Notes under the pieces: generated by a model | What the model was told of the DNA's origin: nothing | Seen by the model: only the letters and a program-made list of their open reading frames with translations | The model's database searches: none | Position numbers and translations under genes: made by a program | NCBI RefSeq assembly: GCF_009856825.1 | Contig: NZ_WVTD01000007.1 | Span: 124,001-188,000, forward strand | Direction: 5' to 3' | Length of the DNA stretch: 64,000 nucleotides | Origin: Novosphingobium silvae | Lineage (GTDB): Bacteria; Pseudomonadota; Alphaproteobacteria; Sphingomonadales; Sphingomonadaceae | Shown here: positions 41,901-50,764 of the stretch, piece by piece | Layout: each line of letters begins with the position of its first letter | How positions within the stretch are numbered: the stretch's first letter is position 1

Positions 41901-44900
41901 GCGTGTATGACTTTCCGACTTCGCCAACGCCGAATTCCGTGCCGAAATTGATCAGAATGTCTTGGGCGGTCGCGTTTGCGGAGGTGAGGCCGCGAAACAG
42001 TATGCCCGCCCCCGTGAAGCCACCCGCGACGAGTTCAACTTCGGCCTCGACGATGTACCAACCCGGCTGCATGTTGCTCAGGCCACTGGTTGGCGCGGAC
42101 GCGACCGTTTGCTGGATGCCTTGGCTGGTCTGCCCCGATGCGGTGACGAACTGTAGCGCGTAGGGTGAGTTTCGCCCGGTCGTCAGCCTGACCGGGGGTG
42201 TACCAGCCCAATTCGCCCAGTTGGCCGGGACGGGCGAACTCTCTACCCAATCTGCAAAAACAGTGTTGTAGATCGAGGAACCGGTTCCGAGCGAGGCCGC
42301 GACGCGCGTGATCGTCTCTGCCGCTGCCTGAGACGCTGACGCCTGCGTGGCGCTGGCCGAGGCAGCCGAGGCACTGGACGATGCCTCACCGGCTTTGGTA
42401 TTGGCGGTTACCGCGCTGGCGGATGCAGCCGCCGCGCTTGTGCCCGCCTCGCCTGCCTTTGTCGTGGCCGTGCTTGCGCTAGTCGCCGCCGCATCTGCCG
42501 AGACCTTTGCACCGGCTTCGCTCGTGATGTCGATGAACTCGATAGACGCGATTTGGATGATGCCATTGCTCGTGCTGCCCGTGCGACGGACCAGAGCACG
42601 AGCCTCCACGCCGGGGAAACCGGTTGTGTTCTCCAGCGTGAACGTCTGCCACGTCGTGGTCACGGTGTCGGTGCGAGATGGATAGCTACCCGCGCCAGTG
42701 CCCGTGTCGGTCAGCCCGATCATGAAGCTGACCATTTGCGCCGTGCCCGAGGTCGTCCGGGCGCGGACGTTGAGGCGATAGCGCTTGCTCGAATTGTGCG
42801 TGAGCCACCCGAGGTTTGAGATGTCGAGGTCGCCCGCGACATTGTTCATCTGCGCCACAGTCCCGACCCCCGAAACGGTCGGGAAATAGAGGTTGGCGTT
42901 GCCCAAGCCGAAGCTAGCGCGCGTGGGAAGACCCTGATAGTTGCTCGCCCAATAGCTGCCGTTCTGCGCGAAATCGTTCGGAAGGACTGCACCGTTCGCC
43001 GCAGCCATCTGAGCACCCGAGAAACTCGACGCTGCCGCCACCGCGCTGTTGTTGGCAGCCGTGGCGGAGTTGCCTGCGTTGGTCGCTGACGTGTTCGCGC
43101 TGGAAGCAGAATTAGCGGCAGCGGTGGCCGAGTTCGCGGCAGCCGCCGCAGTCGTGATGTCTTCTATCACCAGCGAAGCGACCTGCATGACCGATCCGGT
43201 TTGGACGCGGACCAGCGGGCGCAAGTATGCCGTTGTAGTCGCCGGATCGGCGGTCATTTCCACCGAGACCGTCGTCCAATCGGTGTTTGCTGCCGGGAGC
43301 GACGTTAAGTTGTTCGCACCCAATTGCGCACCCGCGCTAGTCAGCCAAACGATGTACAGGATACCGTTCGTCGAGCCGCTCAGGCAGCGATAGCGGGCCG
43401 TCACGCGGAAACGGCGACCCGGTGTGTAGGTCATCCAGCCCAAAGCCGCTATGTCGCGCGTGCTGCTTGTACCGTCGAGTTGCGCAACGGTTCCTATACC
43501 TGAGACGCTGGGGAACGTGATGCCGGTGGCGCTGGCGGTAATCGATGCGCGAGTCGGTACCCCCGAGAACGTGGTTGACCAGTAGGTGCCGCCGTTCGTG
43601 AAATCACTCGGCAGGATTGTTCCGTTGGCCACCGTCTGCGTGGCTGCCGCCGCACTGGAGGCCGAGATGCCAGCCTGAGTGGTCGCGGTCGAAGCCGAAC
43701 CCGCAGCATTGTCGGCAGACGTAGACGCATTGGCAGCAAACGTCTGAGCCTGCCCACGGGCAGTTTCAGCCAGAGTTTTGGCGGTAGTTGCAGCGGTTGC
43801 CGCAGTGCCCGCATCGGTCGCCGACGTGGCAGCCGATTTGCTCTCGGTGATATCCTCCAGCATCGCATAGTCGATGGCAAGCTGACCAGAGACAGGGCTT
43901 GGACCATTCATGATCAGGAACAGCTTGCCCCAGACCTTGTCAGACGCCCACGTGCGGACGGTGCCCGCACCAAATTCCGCCGTTACAGTATTCCAGCCTT
44001 GTGAGAGAGACGGTGCATCAAGTTCGACATTGCCGCCAGTATTGCCGATAGCGGCATCGCTCCGCACGTGCATACCGAAGCGCAGCGGGACGCCCGCGAC
44101 AGACGCATAGACCCTGATTGTGATGCGATAAGTGCGGGCGTTCGAGATCGGCTTGATCTCGCCAGCGATGTCCGCGCGCGAATTCGCAGGCGTTAAAAGC
44201 ACGTTGGACGCGCCCTGATAGCTGGCCTGAATCTGCCCGCTCGCGCCCCCCGCCTGCGTGTTGCCTGTGTAGGAGTTGGTCCAATTGACCAACGCCGCGT
44301 CGAAACTGGCATTGCTCTGAAGGCCCATCGCGGTGGCGGATGCCAAAGCTTGAGTGGCAGATGACGAACTCTGCGTTGCCGAGGTGCTGGCATTGCCTGC
44401 CGCCGTCTCCGCGCTGGTCTTAGAATTCGATGCCGCCGTTGCGAACTGGCCCGCATTGGTTGCGCTGGTGTTCGCGCTCGATGCCGACGTTGCCGCAGCA
44501 TTTGCCGAACCAAGCGCAGCAACCTCAGAAGTGACGTCCACGATATCGAGCGAACGGACCTCGACGGTCGCGCCTGCGGCGATGGAGAACTCAGCTTGCA
44601 TAGAAACGAACGGATACGCGCCGGTCGATCCGACAAAATCGTGCGTTGCGGTGAACCATCCCATTGCGGGGGTCACCACGGTGTTCGTCCCGGCAGTGAA
44701 GTTCGCCTGAGTGCCGGTCTCCTGCCACAGAAGCCCGAATGAGCGCCCCGTCACATTGCCGTCGATGGCTCGGAACACGACCGTCGCTCGGTAGGTACGT
44801 CCCGGCGCGTTGGGCAGAAGTTTGCGGGTCTTGGGGTAGCTGCTGACCGCTGACGTCCCGGCGTTCGTTACGAAGTAGACGTTGCCCACACCACTGACAT

Positions 44901-47900
44901 TGCGGAAACTTGTGTCCGGGATCGAATTCGTGGTGGCGAAGGGATTGGCGGTAAGGAAGAAATACTTACCCTTGTCCTCGAACGTGCTCACGCCCCCGCG
45001 CTGCGTCGCAAGCTCCGCCGCGCGCTGCGCGTTGGCCGCGTTCGTGGCCGATGAGGCCGAGACACCAGCCTGTGTGGCTGCCGTCGAGGCCGACCCGGCT
45101 GCACTGTCTGCGCTACCGCTGGCGTTGGAGGCGAAGGTCTGCGCCTGCCCGCGCGCGGTCTCCGCAGCGGTCTTAGCCGTGTCAGCCGCACTCGCGCTGC
45201 TACCTGCGGCACCCGCAGACGTGTTGGCTGCCGAGGCCGAGCTTGCCGCAGCCGTGGCCGAACCTGCCGCCGCCAATGTCTGTGTCACGTCGGTGATAGA
45301 GAGCGAGGAGACTTGCACCACGCACCCGGCAGATGCTTCGAAACGTATCCACGGGCGGATATAGACAGTTCCGGCCCCTGCATCGGCGGTCATCTCGAAA
45401 GCATGTGTCTGCCAATCAGTGGTGGTCGAGCGCGCGCTGTTCGGGCTGCCTGTATCGGTGGCACTTTCACTGAACGACGCGCGATAGACACGTGCGGTCG
45501 TCGAACCCGAAATCGCGCGATATACTGCCTCGATCCGGTAGCGCTGACCCGCTTTCCAGTTCATCCATCCGAGTGGCGCGACGCCGCGTTGTGCAGATGC
45601 ATCGATCTGTGCAACCCGCCCAACACCCGCGACAGTCACGAACGTGATGCCCGCTGCGGGGGTCGCCGCAAGGCTTGCGCGGGTGGGCTGACCGGAGCCA
45701 GTTGGTCCCCAATATTTCCCATCCTCATCGAAGGCCGAAGGCAGGATCGGCCCGTTAGCTGTCGTCAAAGTGGCTGCATTTGCCGCCGTGCTTGCGACGC
45801 CTGCCGAAGTGCTGGACTGCGTTGCCGATGCTGCGGCTTCAGATGCCTTGGTTGTGGCAGTTGCGAGAGCGCCTTCGGCTGCATTCTTGGCGGCGACGGT
45901 GGCATCTGAGCGCGACTTCGCAGCGTTCTCGACCAACACCTTGAGATTGGATTCGGCGGCGTAATAATCGGAGAAGCGAGCGTTATGGGTCGCAACGACC
46001 ACCGTCGTCTTGACCGTGGTGTTGGTCAGCGCCGGGGTAAGGCCATTGAGGTAGGTGGTGAGCGCATCACGGGCATTGACCAGCGCAGTGGTGGAAATGC
46101 TGTAGACACCAGCTTCCGCGATCAGCGCCGCCGCCGCCGCGACGATCCGGTCACGCTCACGGATCACCGCAGGCTTTTCCGACGGCATCAGGACTGTGTC
46201 GCTGATCAAGTCGTTGACGTTGGTGTTCATCGCCGCGAGGGTGGTATTCGTGCCTCTGATCAGAATGGTGTCAGAGAGGATCGAGCCCGGTGTCAGCTTG
46301 TCCGCCGAAATCGCCGGAATGTGGGCCTCCGTGAGGACGGGGACTTTTTCGACCGGGGTGACGGGGAGAACGTCCTCGTGCAACTCGCCGAAAATGATTT
46401 CGGCGGGGACGGGCGGCAGCACGTTCGCGGGAATTTTGTCCGTGATGTTCGCACCCGGAACCGCTCCGAGGGCCGGTCCCTCGATTTTGATAGTGGTTGC
46501 AGAGACGCGCGCCGAGAATGGGCTCGCATTCCCAGACCTATCGACGCTCTTCAACCAAAAGTAGCGGGTAAGGCCGACAGCCGTTTCAGGAGGCTGCGCG
46601 ACGGTGGTGGTGCCGGGCGAAACCGTCTCGCTCGCAAATAACGTCGCTGTCGCGGGATCGTTGGTTTCCGATGAGTAGATGTCCACACGCACGAGATCGG
46701 CAGCGGCATCGTTTTTCCAGCCAATGACATAGCGACCATATGAATCTTCGGTGTAGATATCGACGGGGGGCAGGGGGGCAACTTCGTCCTTCGCCACCTT
46801 GTGTGTGATCGTATCTGACCAATCGCCGACCACGCCTGCCGATGACTTCGCACGGACGCGCACGTCGTACTCGACATTGGCTAACGCGGGGATCGTCGCG
46901 GTAGCCGCTTGGCCTGCCGGGTAGTAATCCCACTCATTCATGCCAGCCTTGCTGACCGCGACCTCATAATCTGAGATGCCGGTCAATGCGGTCCACTTGA
47001 CGATCAGCTTGGCATTCTGCGCATCGTCGAGCGACGATGTGACGCCAGCCTTAGCCAAGGTCACCTTAGCTGGCCTGATGTCGCGCCATTGCACGTATGC
47101 GCCGACGCCCGCCGCAATGTCTTCGGCAGGGACGCCACCAACCTGCGTCCCCGGAGGTGCGCCGACCGTCGCGCCGTCCTGCGGCTTGGCAGGACCAGTG
47201 ACTGCCTGCCACTGGAATGCCTCACCGCCAGCGGTCACCGGGCCATAGATCGTGCGATCCGATACCGCGCCGCTGCTCGACCGGTACGAGATCGCAACCT
47301 GATATGCGGTGTTCGACGTCACCGTGCTGATTTCGATAGCCGTGGTATCGCGCGAATAGGTGCCACCCTGCTGCCAGTCGGCGGCACCAACTGGGCGGTA
47401 CTCGACGATGATCGCCGCCGCGTAGGGGTTATCCCGCGCTCCACCGACGCGGATGATCGGCTTCGTACCGGTTGCGCTTGTCAGCGTGCTTCCGGTCACG
47501 ATCCATGCGGTCGATTCCGGAGCGGCAAGGTCGGTCTTGTCATAGCCGGTGAGCGCGATAGTCGGCGGGGCGATTTGGCTCTGTCCGAGCGCAAACGCGT
47601 GTTTGGCGTCGTTTTCGCTCTTGAGGGTGAGGGTGACAACCTGATCGGAGGGGTTGTATTCGCGGTTGATGACTAGGCATTTGGTCGCGCCCGAGGCGAT
47701 TTCGGGCACGTTGACCGTGACTGCATCGCCAACACGATAAGAGAGGGCGCGCAGCTTGAGACCCACCGTGAAAGTGAGCATCTCACGCGAGTTCACAAGA
47801 TTGTACGTCGCAAGCTGGTGAGCCTGCTTGGCCTGCTGCACCATTGTGAATTCGACTTCCTTAGAAGCCTTGAATCCAGCGTCCTCCTCGATGTAGACGG

Positions 47901-49059
47901 TCGAAGTGACCTGCTCGCCGGAAACCATTTTCCAGAACTGCGACGGTTCACGGTAGGTCGGGGCCACCGTGTTGTAGCGCTGGCGCAGCGAGGCCGAGTT
48001 CTGGATTTCGACATCTCGAATGACATCGGCAGCAACAATGGATGCTGTGGTGGTCAGCGGTGTATTGACGAAACACGAAATCTGAGCGCCCCGAGCGATG
48101 GGCACACCGCCGCCAGCGGCGAGGATCGTGGACAGGACCGCGAACTTGTCATCCGAGGTCGAAGCGACACCGCCGCACTTCCAGTTATTAGCATCGGCAA
48201 CGTTCGCACCGCGTACGAATGCGGCAAAATCGACCTCAGAGGGCAGGGCACCAATACCCACGACCTTGCGGCCATTCTCGTACTTACCAAGCGTCCAGTG
48301 CAGCGCGCAGAGGTAAGGATTCTCGGAAAATGCCCATGTCGAAGGTGTGGCGAGACGCTGTGATCCCGACCCACCCGGATAAGTCGAATCCTTGCGCGGA
48401 TCATATACTTTGACACCGCGAACGGTCCAAAGAAGCTTCGGAAACCCTTGCGGGAACTGGTCCGAGTCATAGTCAGCATAGACCAGCGCGAGCGCATGGC
48501 CGGATGCCTTGCCGGGTGCCTTCGGAGAGGGGCCGTAGGAGCCGAAGCCTTGCGAAATAGTGGTAGGTGAGGGCGCTTCGCCGACAAGCCAGCGCTGCGC
48601 GAACTTGTTGCGATACAGCTTTTTGGACGCAGGCGAGGTCGAGGTGACCATCGAGATCGCCGTGGTCGGATCGCCAAAGAAATTCAGCCCGACGTCATTG
48701 GCATAGGCCGCATCGACGCCCGCGATTGGACCCGCCGCAGACAGTGCAATGGCGAGCCAACGGTAGCGGTTCTCTTTGCCTGAGAGTTCGTCATAGACCA
48801 CCGTGCCGCCGGTGGCTGTGCGACCGTACAGCACAGGTACTGCCGCCTTCGAACTCGTGAGGGTGTCTAGCTGTGTGCCTGCGCTCGACGGCTTGGGGAC
48901 CTGCATCGTCAACATGCTGACCGCCATCAGGGCCGCGCCTGCGACCGTTGCAATCGTCGCGAGGCTGATGCCCGCAATCGCAGCCGTGACACCGACAGCA
49001 GTCATCACGGAACCGGCTGCGAGGAATGCCGCACCGAGGATCGGGATTGCCATAGGCAT
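38920..49059 (-). CDS. Giant J-like tail tip / tail fibre protein
   Basis: A 3,379-residue virion protein. Residues 1 to about 45 are hydrophobic, then a lambda-J-like tip region (about 50-520, with GVPIARGAQISCFVNTPLT and YREPSQFWKMVSG). Fibronectin-III-like domains span about 520-870. From about 1,110 to 2,350 there are six repeats of 210-250 residues: a beta-sandwich module introduced by phrases such as ILPSDFTNGGTYW or VLPNDFAQNGSYW, then an Ala/Ser-rich linker. The end (about 2,900-3,200) repeats TINGDRITA-NTLNASKI-type motifs four times. The start at 49059 (TAATG overlap) is preferred over 49074. It should contact the host receptor. Confidence 0.88.
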   Translation of the reverse strand: MPMAIPILGAAFLAAGSVMTAVGVTAAIAGISLATIATVAGAALMAVSMLTMQVPKPSSAGTQLDTLTSSKAAVPVLYGRTATGGTVVYDELSGKENRYRWLAIALSAAGPIAGVDAAYANDVGLNFFGDPTTAISMVTSTSPASKKLYRNKFAQRWLVGEAPSPTTISQGFGSYGPSPKAPGKASGHALALVYADYDSDQFPQGFPKLLWTVRGVKVYDPRKDSTYPGGSGSQRLATPSTWAFSENPYLCALHWTLGKYENGRKVVGIGALPSEVDFAAFVRGANVADANNWKCGGVASTSDDKFAVLSTILAAGGGVPIARGAQISCFVNTPLTTTASIVAADVIRDVEIQNSASLRQRYNTVAPTYREPSQFWKMVSGEQVTSTVYIEEDAGFKASKEVEFTMVQQAKQAHQLATYNLVNSREMLTFTVGLKLRALSYRVGDAVTVNVPEIASGATKCLVINREYNPSDQVVTLTLKSENDAKHAFALGQSQIAPPTIALTGYDKTDLAAPESTAWIVTGSTLTSATGTKPIIRVGGARDNPYAAAIIVEYRPVGAADWQQGGTYSRDTTAIEISTVTSNTAYQVAISYRSSSGAVSDRTIYGPVTAGGEAFQWQAVTGPAKPQDGATVGAPPGTQVGGVPAEDIAAGVGAYVQWRDIRPAKVTLAKAGVTSSLDDAQNAKLIVKWTALTGISDYEVAVSKAGMNEWDYYPAGQAATATIPALANVEYDVRVRAKSSAGVVGDWSDTITHKVAKDEVAPLPPVDIYTEDSYGRYVIGWKNDAAADLVRVDIYSSETNDPATATLFASETVSPGTTTVAQPPETAVGLTRYFWLKSVDRSGNASPFSARVSATTIKIEGPALGAVPGANITDKIPANVLPPVPAEIIFGELHEDVLPVTPVEKVPVLTEAHIPAISADKLTPGSILSDTILIRGTNTTLAAMNTNVNDLISDTVLMPSEKPAVIRERDRIVAAAAALIAEAGVYSISTTALVNARDALTTYLNGLTPALTNTTVKTTVVVATHNARFSDYYAAESNLKVLVENAAKSRSDATVAAKNAAEGALATATTKASEAAASATQSSTSAGVASTAANAATLTTANGPILPSAFDEDGKYWGPTGSGQPTRASLAATPAAGITFVTVAGVGRVAQIDASAQRGVAPLGWMNWKAGQRYRIEAVYRAISGSTTARVYRASFSESATDTGSPNSARSTTTDWQTHAFEMTADAGAGTVYIRPWIRFEASAGCVVQVSSLSITDVTQTLAAAGSATAAASSASAANTSAGAAGSSASAADTAKTAAETARGQAQTFASNASGSADSAAGSASTAATQAGVSASSATNAANAQRAAELATQRGGVSTFEDKGKYFFLTANPFATTNSIPDTSFRNVSGVGNVYFVTNAGTSAVSSYPKTRKLLPNAPGRTYRATVVFRAIDGNVTGRSFGLLWQETGTQANFTAGTNTVVTPAMGWFTATHDFVGSTGAYPFVSMQAEFSIAAGATVEVRSLDIVDVTSEVAALGSANAAATSASSANTSATNAGQFATAASNSKTSAETAAGNASTSATQSSSSATQALASATAMGLQSNASFDAALVNWTNSYTGNTQAGGASGQIQASYQGASNVLLTPANSRADIAGEIKPISNARTYRITIRVYASVAGVPLRFGMHVRSDAAIGNTGGNVELDAPSLSQGWNTVTAEFGAGTVRTWASDKVWGKLFLIMNGPSPVSGQLAIDYAMLEDITESKSAATSATDAGTAATAATTAKTLAETARGQAQTFAANASTSADNAAGSASTATTQAGISASSAAAATQTVANGTILPSDFTNGGTYWSTTFSGVPTRASITASATGITFPSVSGIGTVAQLDGTSSTRDIAALGWMTYTPGRRFRVTARYRCLSGSTNGILYIVWLTSAGAQLGANNLTSLPAANTDWTTVSVEMTADPATTTAYLRPLVRVQTGSVMQVASLVIEDITTAAAAANSATAAANSASSANTSATNAGNSATAANNSAVAAASSFSGAQMAAANGAVLPNDFAQNGSYWASNYQGLPTRASFGLGNANLYFPTVSGVGTVAQMNNVAGDLDISNLGWLTHNSSKRYRLNVRARTTSGTAQMVSFMIGLTDTGTGAGSYPSRTDTVTTTWQTFTLENTTGFPGVEARALVRRTGSTSNGIIQIASIEFIDITSEAGAKVSADAAATSASTATTKAGEAGTSAAAASASAVTANTKAGEASSSASAASASATQASASQAAAETITRVAASLGTGSSIYNTVFADWVESSPVPANWANWAGTPPVRLTTGRNSPYALQFVTASGQTSQGIQQTVASAPTSGLSNMQPGWYIVEAEVELVAGGFTGAGILFRGLTSANATAQDILINFGTEFGVGEVGKSYTLRKRVQITNANTVRGHVFLMSQWLNFGASTAKTLNVYRVSVRPENFAEASVTTQAGSITALEGKTSAYWQTVANAGTGQAIISARVDNAGTANITMAAGEIVLATSATGNVFQKALVVDGAGNATLAAKLKAGAVETDHITANAVNSGKIAAGSIQTNHMVAGSINGDRIAANTLTADKIAANSITARELSLADLTNLAPNGDLITAQGFPTSGRVAIAADAANAYAGKANVLVVTPAASAGWVALANSTFGVEAGEQVYFEIVARAAEGAAGRADVQIRWERPDGSQTSTATVGVSSAATTWTRATVNATAPANSTQGRLQFYASNTAGNFYIGQIRIYRKNGANLIVDGSITTNHMAANSITAAKIAGGTITGNEIAANTTSASKLQISGENLFPDPYCQDINWWKGPSQGTFAETGRVTPVNASNAYNVGWEMIPAPDKSLIGRVGGSKGFWQLWSGNSNDGYRGTETTQVIAPSIYCKPSTTYEVGIGCTNGSNRAVNVYVQYFNAAGANTSTVLAMTFAAGDQSTILQRAKVTTNSAAVSIRIFWETPSGTAFTGFIDVGGVTLREAAGGTMIVDGTITGNLIAANAIQTSKLDAGAVTAEKIQSGAVTTDKMTANTINGDRITAGTLNASKIVAGSITTTQMTANTINGDRITANTLNASKIIAGTITTDRMTANTINGDRIQAGTLAADKIIANSISSAQIAAGAISADKLTIGMGGNLLLGAGQNVNPNSFMDINDSAGGAHFEKNGKGEWLLGSSQFSYGGGAVGDAWNLPDRSTWCLRQVNGTQYGSGYSDCFYVRPMAQANGGAREFDVEPGRTYEYSIYTGAHRCRAQVYLQLLDPNWNHIGYVGGDANATNDEEAAGGTHLGGYKRIWVRATMPANCRFVRIMTRKYNTKSGQSDSYLFMAKAMFAETSPAATTLMSWTPGSVTVIDGANIVTPNISAITANIGTLRTASSGQRVEISDNVIKVFDASNVLRVKLGDLSK
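39840..40065 (-). repeat. In-frame coding repeat in the fibre gene
   Basis: Four near-identical units encoding MTANTINGDRI-type residues. They share DNA-level phrases such as CGGTCGCCATTGATGGTGTT and GGACGCGTTCAA. Such repeats can recombine and change fibre length. Confidence 0.6.
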
Positions 49060-49481
49060 TAGATGACCCTCCATGCCACGGTGCAGACGTGGGCAGGGCC
49101 GCGCATGACCTCACCATTCGCGAAGCCGATAAGATGCTCGCCGGGGTCAATCATGACACCGAGCGCGGTCCATTCTTTGCCGTCCTCGCCACCGGGAAAT
49201 CCGACCACGTCGCCGGGAAGGGCCATCGCAGGCGGGATGCGCTCGAAACCATAGGCGTCGATGAAGTCCTCCATCGAGGAGCACCCCAGCGCAGTCATCG
49301 CGCGCCGCGCGCCAATTTCCGTAGAGTAGTTGCGCGCCTCCGAGAGCCGGGTTTCAAAACCCATGTTTTCAAGGTGACGGCCTGCGAGTATTCCGCAATC
49401 GGCGGTGCCCCAATTGAATGGCTGGCCGAAGAATTCATCAATGGTAAGCTGGGTTTTCTGGACGCGTTCGAGCAAGTTCAT
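49059..49481 (-). CDS. NlpC/P60-like tail tip protein (DUF6950-like)
   Basis: A 140-residue protein (MNLLERVQKTQLTIDEFFGQ). The candidate catalytic Cys is in WGTADCGILAGRHL at about 24-37, and a His follows near the end (GPAHVCTVAWR). It is in the place of the tail-associated cysteine peptidase (lambda K-like) that helps DNA entry. The start follows a TAAATA box; its stop overlaps the fibre start (TAATG). Confidence 0.65.
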   Translation of the reverse strand: MNLLERVQKTQLTIDEFFGQPFNWGTADCGILAGRHLENMGFETRLSEARNYSTEIGARRAMTALGCSSMEDFIDAYGFERIPPAMALPGDVVGFPGGEDGKEWTALGVMIDPGEHLIGFANGEVMRGPAHVCTVAWRVI

Positions 49482-49485
49482 GCTC

Positions 49486-49491
49486 TATTTA
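49486..49491 (-). promoter_or_regulatory. TAAATA box before the NlpC/P60-like gene
   Basis: ATAAATA on the minus strand, 4 bases (GAGC) before the ATG at 49481; no ribosome site. Confidence 0.55.
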
Positions 49492-49517
49492 TTCAGGCGA
49501 CCATTCCCCACGTCGGA

Positions 49518-50165
49518 TCACTTTTTGAACAAATAGCTGTAATCTTTGGTGCCGATTGTGGGAGTCGCCGTCGTCGATGGTGTTCCTGCATCACCACCCC
49601 AAAACTTCGCTACCGTGGAATCGACGTTGAAGTTGAAGCCGGTCTCTCCGGGCCAAATGGCTTGATGCCATTCCTTGTTGAGCGCTTCGCCTTCGTTGGT
49701 GGCGAACATCCGGTCATAGGCCGAAACGGTGACGAGTTCGCATGATTGCGCGTTGGGCTGCACGTGCGTGACGACGGTGTCGAGACGACCGCTCCAGAGG
49801 AGTTCGGTGCCGATCACCGCTCCAGTCATGTCATTGACTGTGCCGAACCAGATGCGCACCCGGCTCCCCTGATTCTTGGGAGCCGACAATTCGCCGATGG
49901 CGTTGGCGCTTGGAGGCATCAGCGACAAGCTGACCGATGGTGCCTCCGATGCAATCTGCTCCGCGATGGTGTCCATACCGCCGAGTGTCCCGAAGATGGG
50001 ATCACGCCCCGCGAACGTGGTCGCAACACCATCCACGGACAGGGATAGCGAAGCGCTGCCGTCGAGGAGATTGATGGCGGTGCCGGTGGATTGCAGGTCG
50101 ATGCGCACAGCCTGAAACATCCGCAGAGACGGGGCCGCGAGGCTGGTGAGAAGCGCCGCGTCCAT
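49518..50165 (-). CDS. Distal tail protein, DUF2163-like
   Basis: A 215-residue protein (MDAALLTSLAAPSLRMFQAV) resembling the DUF2163 family, with features VRIDLQSTGTAINLLDGSAS, ELLWSGRLDTV and SAYDRMFATNEGEAL. In related siphophages this gene sits between the distal tail protein and the peptidase. It overlaps the previous gene by one base (TGATG). Confidence 0.6.
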   Translation of the reverse strand: MDAALLTSLAAPSLRMFQAVRIDLQSTGTAINLLDGSASLSLSVDGVATTFAGRDPIFGTLGGMDTIAEQIASEAPSVSLSLMPPSANAIGELSAPKNQGSRVRIWFGTVNDMTGAVIGTELLWSGRLDTVVTHVQPNAQSCELVTVSAYDRMFATNEGEALNKEWHQAIWPGETGFNFNVDSTVAKFWGGDAGTPSTTATPTIGTKDYSYLFKK

Positions 50166-50734
50166 CAGTACGCCTCATCAATCTGGAACGAGAGACCGAG
50201 GTTCTCGGCAATTCCGACCGACCAGCTTTGTGAATTGCCAGAGACGAAACCCATGATCTTAGGCGTTTTGAAATCGACCGTGTCACCAACCGCCACAGGG
50301 GTCTTGAGCGCAGGCTGGATCGTCAGGTTGTTGCCGGTCACGGCAGTGATCTGGTGGAGGTAATGGATGGATGCCTTTTCGATGGAGAAAAGTTGGCCGA
50401 CGACCTTGGCTGCACCGCCACCCGAGATCGTTATCTGCCGACCGCCCGTAGCTGCGGCTGCGATGGTGCCGGCACTCCACTTCGATGTGTCGATGCCGGG
50501 TTGCGGCACGGCCATGATGACGAGATCGGATAGGCCCCCGATCAGTGCTGCGATGACTGGCCCTGCCTGCCTCGCAAACATCTTGCGGCAGTCCACTGCG
50601 ACCGACCACTTGTCGCCAAGCCGCGCGATACGCTGGATGGGGCCACTCAAGAAAGGCTTATGGTCAACCGCAGATGAGTTGAGGGTGATATCGGTCTTAC
50701 TGCCGAACGGAAGCGACGGGAAAGTGATTGCCAT
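50165..50734 (-). CDS. Distal tail protein, unknown family
   Basis: A 189-residue beta-rich protein (MAITFPSLPFGSKTDITLNS). Placed after the tape measure, where the distal tail (Dit) or minor tail protein is expected. The start follows a TAAATA box. Confidence 0.6.
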   Translation of the reverse strand: MAITFPSLPFGSKTDITLNSSAVDHKPFLSGPIQRIARLGDKWSVAVDCRKMFARQAGPVIAALIGGLSDLVIMAVPQPGIDTSKWSAGTIAAAATGGRQITISGGGAAKVVGQLFSIEKASIHYLHQITAVTGNNLTIQPALKTPVAVGDTVDFKTPKIMGFVSGNSQSWSVGIAENLGLSFQIDEAY

Positions 50735-50738
50735 TCAA

Positions 50739-50744
50739 TATTTA
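50739..50744 (-). promoter_or_regulatory. TAAATA box before the distal tail gene
   Basis: ATAAATA on the minus strand, 4 bases before the ATG at 50734. Confidence 0.55.
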
Positions 50745-50764
50745 TCCGGCCATCACTTTTCCAC

